64,000 bases of DNA from Anaeromicropila populeti (lineage in GTDB: Bacteria > Bacillota > Clostridia > Lachnospirales > Lachnospiraceae), in contig NZ_FOYZ01000007.1 in NCBI RefSeq assembly GCF_900112775.1, positions 49,445 to 113,444 on the forward strand, in the 5' to 3' direction. Below the pieces are notes generated by a model. The model ran no database searches. It saw nothing but the letters and a program-made list of their open reading frames with translations, and was not told where the DNA came from. A program made the position numbers and the translations under genes. The number at the start of each line of letters is the position of its first letter. Position 1 is the first letter of the stretch. Of the stretch, positions 63,427 through 64,000 are shown one piece after another.

Positions 63427-64000
63427 GTGTACAAAAAGAGAAAACGTATTATTATTATCACTTGCATAATATTAATTTTTCTAGTGATTTATTTTAGCAT
63501 TAGCTTATTTTTCAAAGAACGGTTTTATTTTGGTTCTGTCATTAATGGTGTGAATTACTGTGGAAAAACTGCTGATGAGGTTGAACGGAGCATTAATGAA
63601 ACTGTTCAGACTTATCAACTTACAATAGAAGGGCGGAATGGACTGATCGACTACATAAGTGCCGAAGATATTGATTATCATTATATACCAGATGGAACCA
63701 TTGAAAGACTTATGGAAACCCAAAATCCTTTTAAGTGGCCCATTGCCTTATTTGGAATGAATGACCTGGAAATGCATATTGAAGCTGGCTATGATTCTGA
63801 CTTATTATCAGATTTGGTGAATCATTTAGTTTTTCTTCAGGAAAAAAACAATATACCACCTGTTGATGCTTATATTAACTATAATGACACCGAGTATACT
63901 ATCATTCCAGAGGAAACTGGTGCTTACATTACCGAGAATGCCTTATATCAAAGCGTAAAACAGGCTGTGGAAGACGGCGCAGAACATTTATCTCTTGAGG
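63427..64000 (+). CDS. Membrane-anchored L,D-transpeptidase-type protein, N-terminal part
   Basis: Partial gene, running off the right edge. GTG start at 63427 behind GAGGAG. A short basic tail and one membrane helix (about residues 7-30: IIIITCIILIFLVIYFSISL) precede an extracellular region (FGSVINGVNYCGKTADEVER, YTIIPEETGAYI). This matches the peptidoglycan-binding-4 region found before YkuD L,D-transpeptidase domains in clostridia. The catalytic domain would lie outside the window, so the enzyme call is an inference. Confidence 0.7.
   Translation, partial: MYKKRKRIIIITCIILIFLVIYFSISLFFKERFYFGSVINGVNYCGKTADEVERSINETVQTYQLTIEGRNGLIDYISAEDIDYHYIPDGTIERLMETQNPFKWPIALFGMNDLEMHIEAGYDSDLLSDLVNHLVFLQEKNNIPPVDAYINYNDTEYTIIPEETGAYITENALYQSVKQAVEDGAEHLSLE

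Noticed and set aside
1-64000. CRISPR array or transposase
   Set aside because: No regular spaced repeats and no transposase or integrase motifs were seen on either strand.

Overview
The window looks like chromosome from an anaerobic, low-GC Firmicute of the Lachnospiraceae type (Clostridium cluster XIVa). The evidence is strong AGGAGG ribosome binding sites, two T-box leaders, an infC-rpmI-rplT operon with an ATT start, a rubredoxin/flavodiiron/rubrerythrin oxygen-defence operon, a secreted GH26 mannanase and flagellin. No similarity search was run; all family calls were made by reading motifs.

Layout. 1-3.1 kb: the 5' part of a secreted mannanase and a secreted SH3-NlpC/P60 cell-wall hydrolase. 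3.1-39.9 kb: a siderophore locus of the yersiniabactin/pyochelin type. It holds a fused aryl-AMP ligase/salicylate synthase (3114-6038), an FDP-rubredoxin-Hrb-rubrerythrin operon (6250-8877), an operon with an ECF transporter, an AraC regulator and two exporter-fold ABC half-transporters (8948-16263), a divergent AraC regulator (16477-17457), and a biosynthetic operon read leftwards from 39.8 kb to 23.2 kb. The biosynthetic operon contains a type II thioesterase remnant, NRPS ArCP-Cy-A(MT-like)-PCP-Cy-A-PCP, NRPS TubC-Cy-A(MT)-PCP-TE, a second TE, a saccharopine-dehydrogenase-like protein and a thiazolinyl imide reductase. Three promoter regions in this locus carry the same palindrome (AGTTAG-N6-CTAACT), which probably binds an iron-dependent regulator and ties the locus into one regulon. 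The predicted product is a salicyl-capped chain of three cysteine-derived rings, with no polyketide extension.

A 4.8 kb defence island interrupts this locus (17362-22192). It is bounded by a perfect 97-bp direct repeat made from the 3' end of the araC gene. Inside are a reverse transcriptase-nitrilase fusion (DRT1/UG1-type anti-phage protein), a RhuM-family protein, and fragments of a type I restriction system (hsdM) and a YgjP-type metallopeptidase. A Fic protein with its own promoter lies just outside.

40-47.4 kb: a flagellinolysin (flagellin with an inserted zinc protease domain) behind a sigma-D-like promoter, small clostridial proteins, a possible structured RNA, tRNA-Leu, an LRR protein and an FAD-Rieske oxidoreductase. 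47.5-56 kb: tRNA-Asn, translation genes (rplT, rpmI, infC, thrS with a T-box), then envelope genes (LCP ligase, DUF218 protein, glycosyltransferase). 56-64 kb: fabV, a T-box-controlled trp operon E-G-C-F-B-A that lacks trpD, and the start of an L,D-transpeptidase-type protein.
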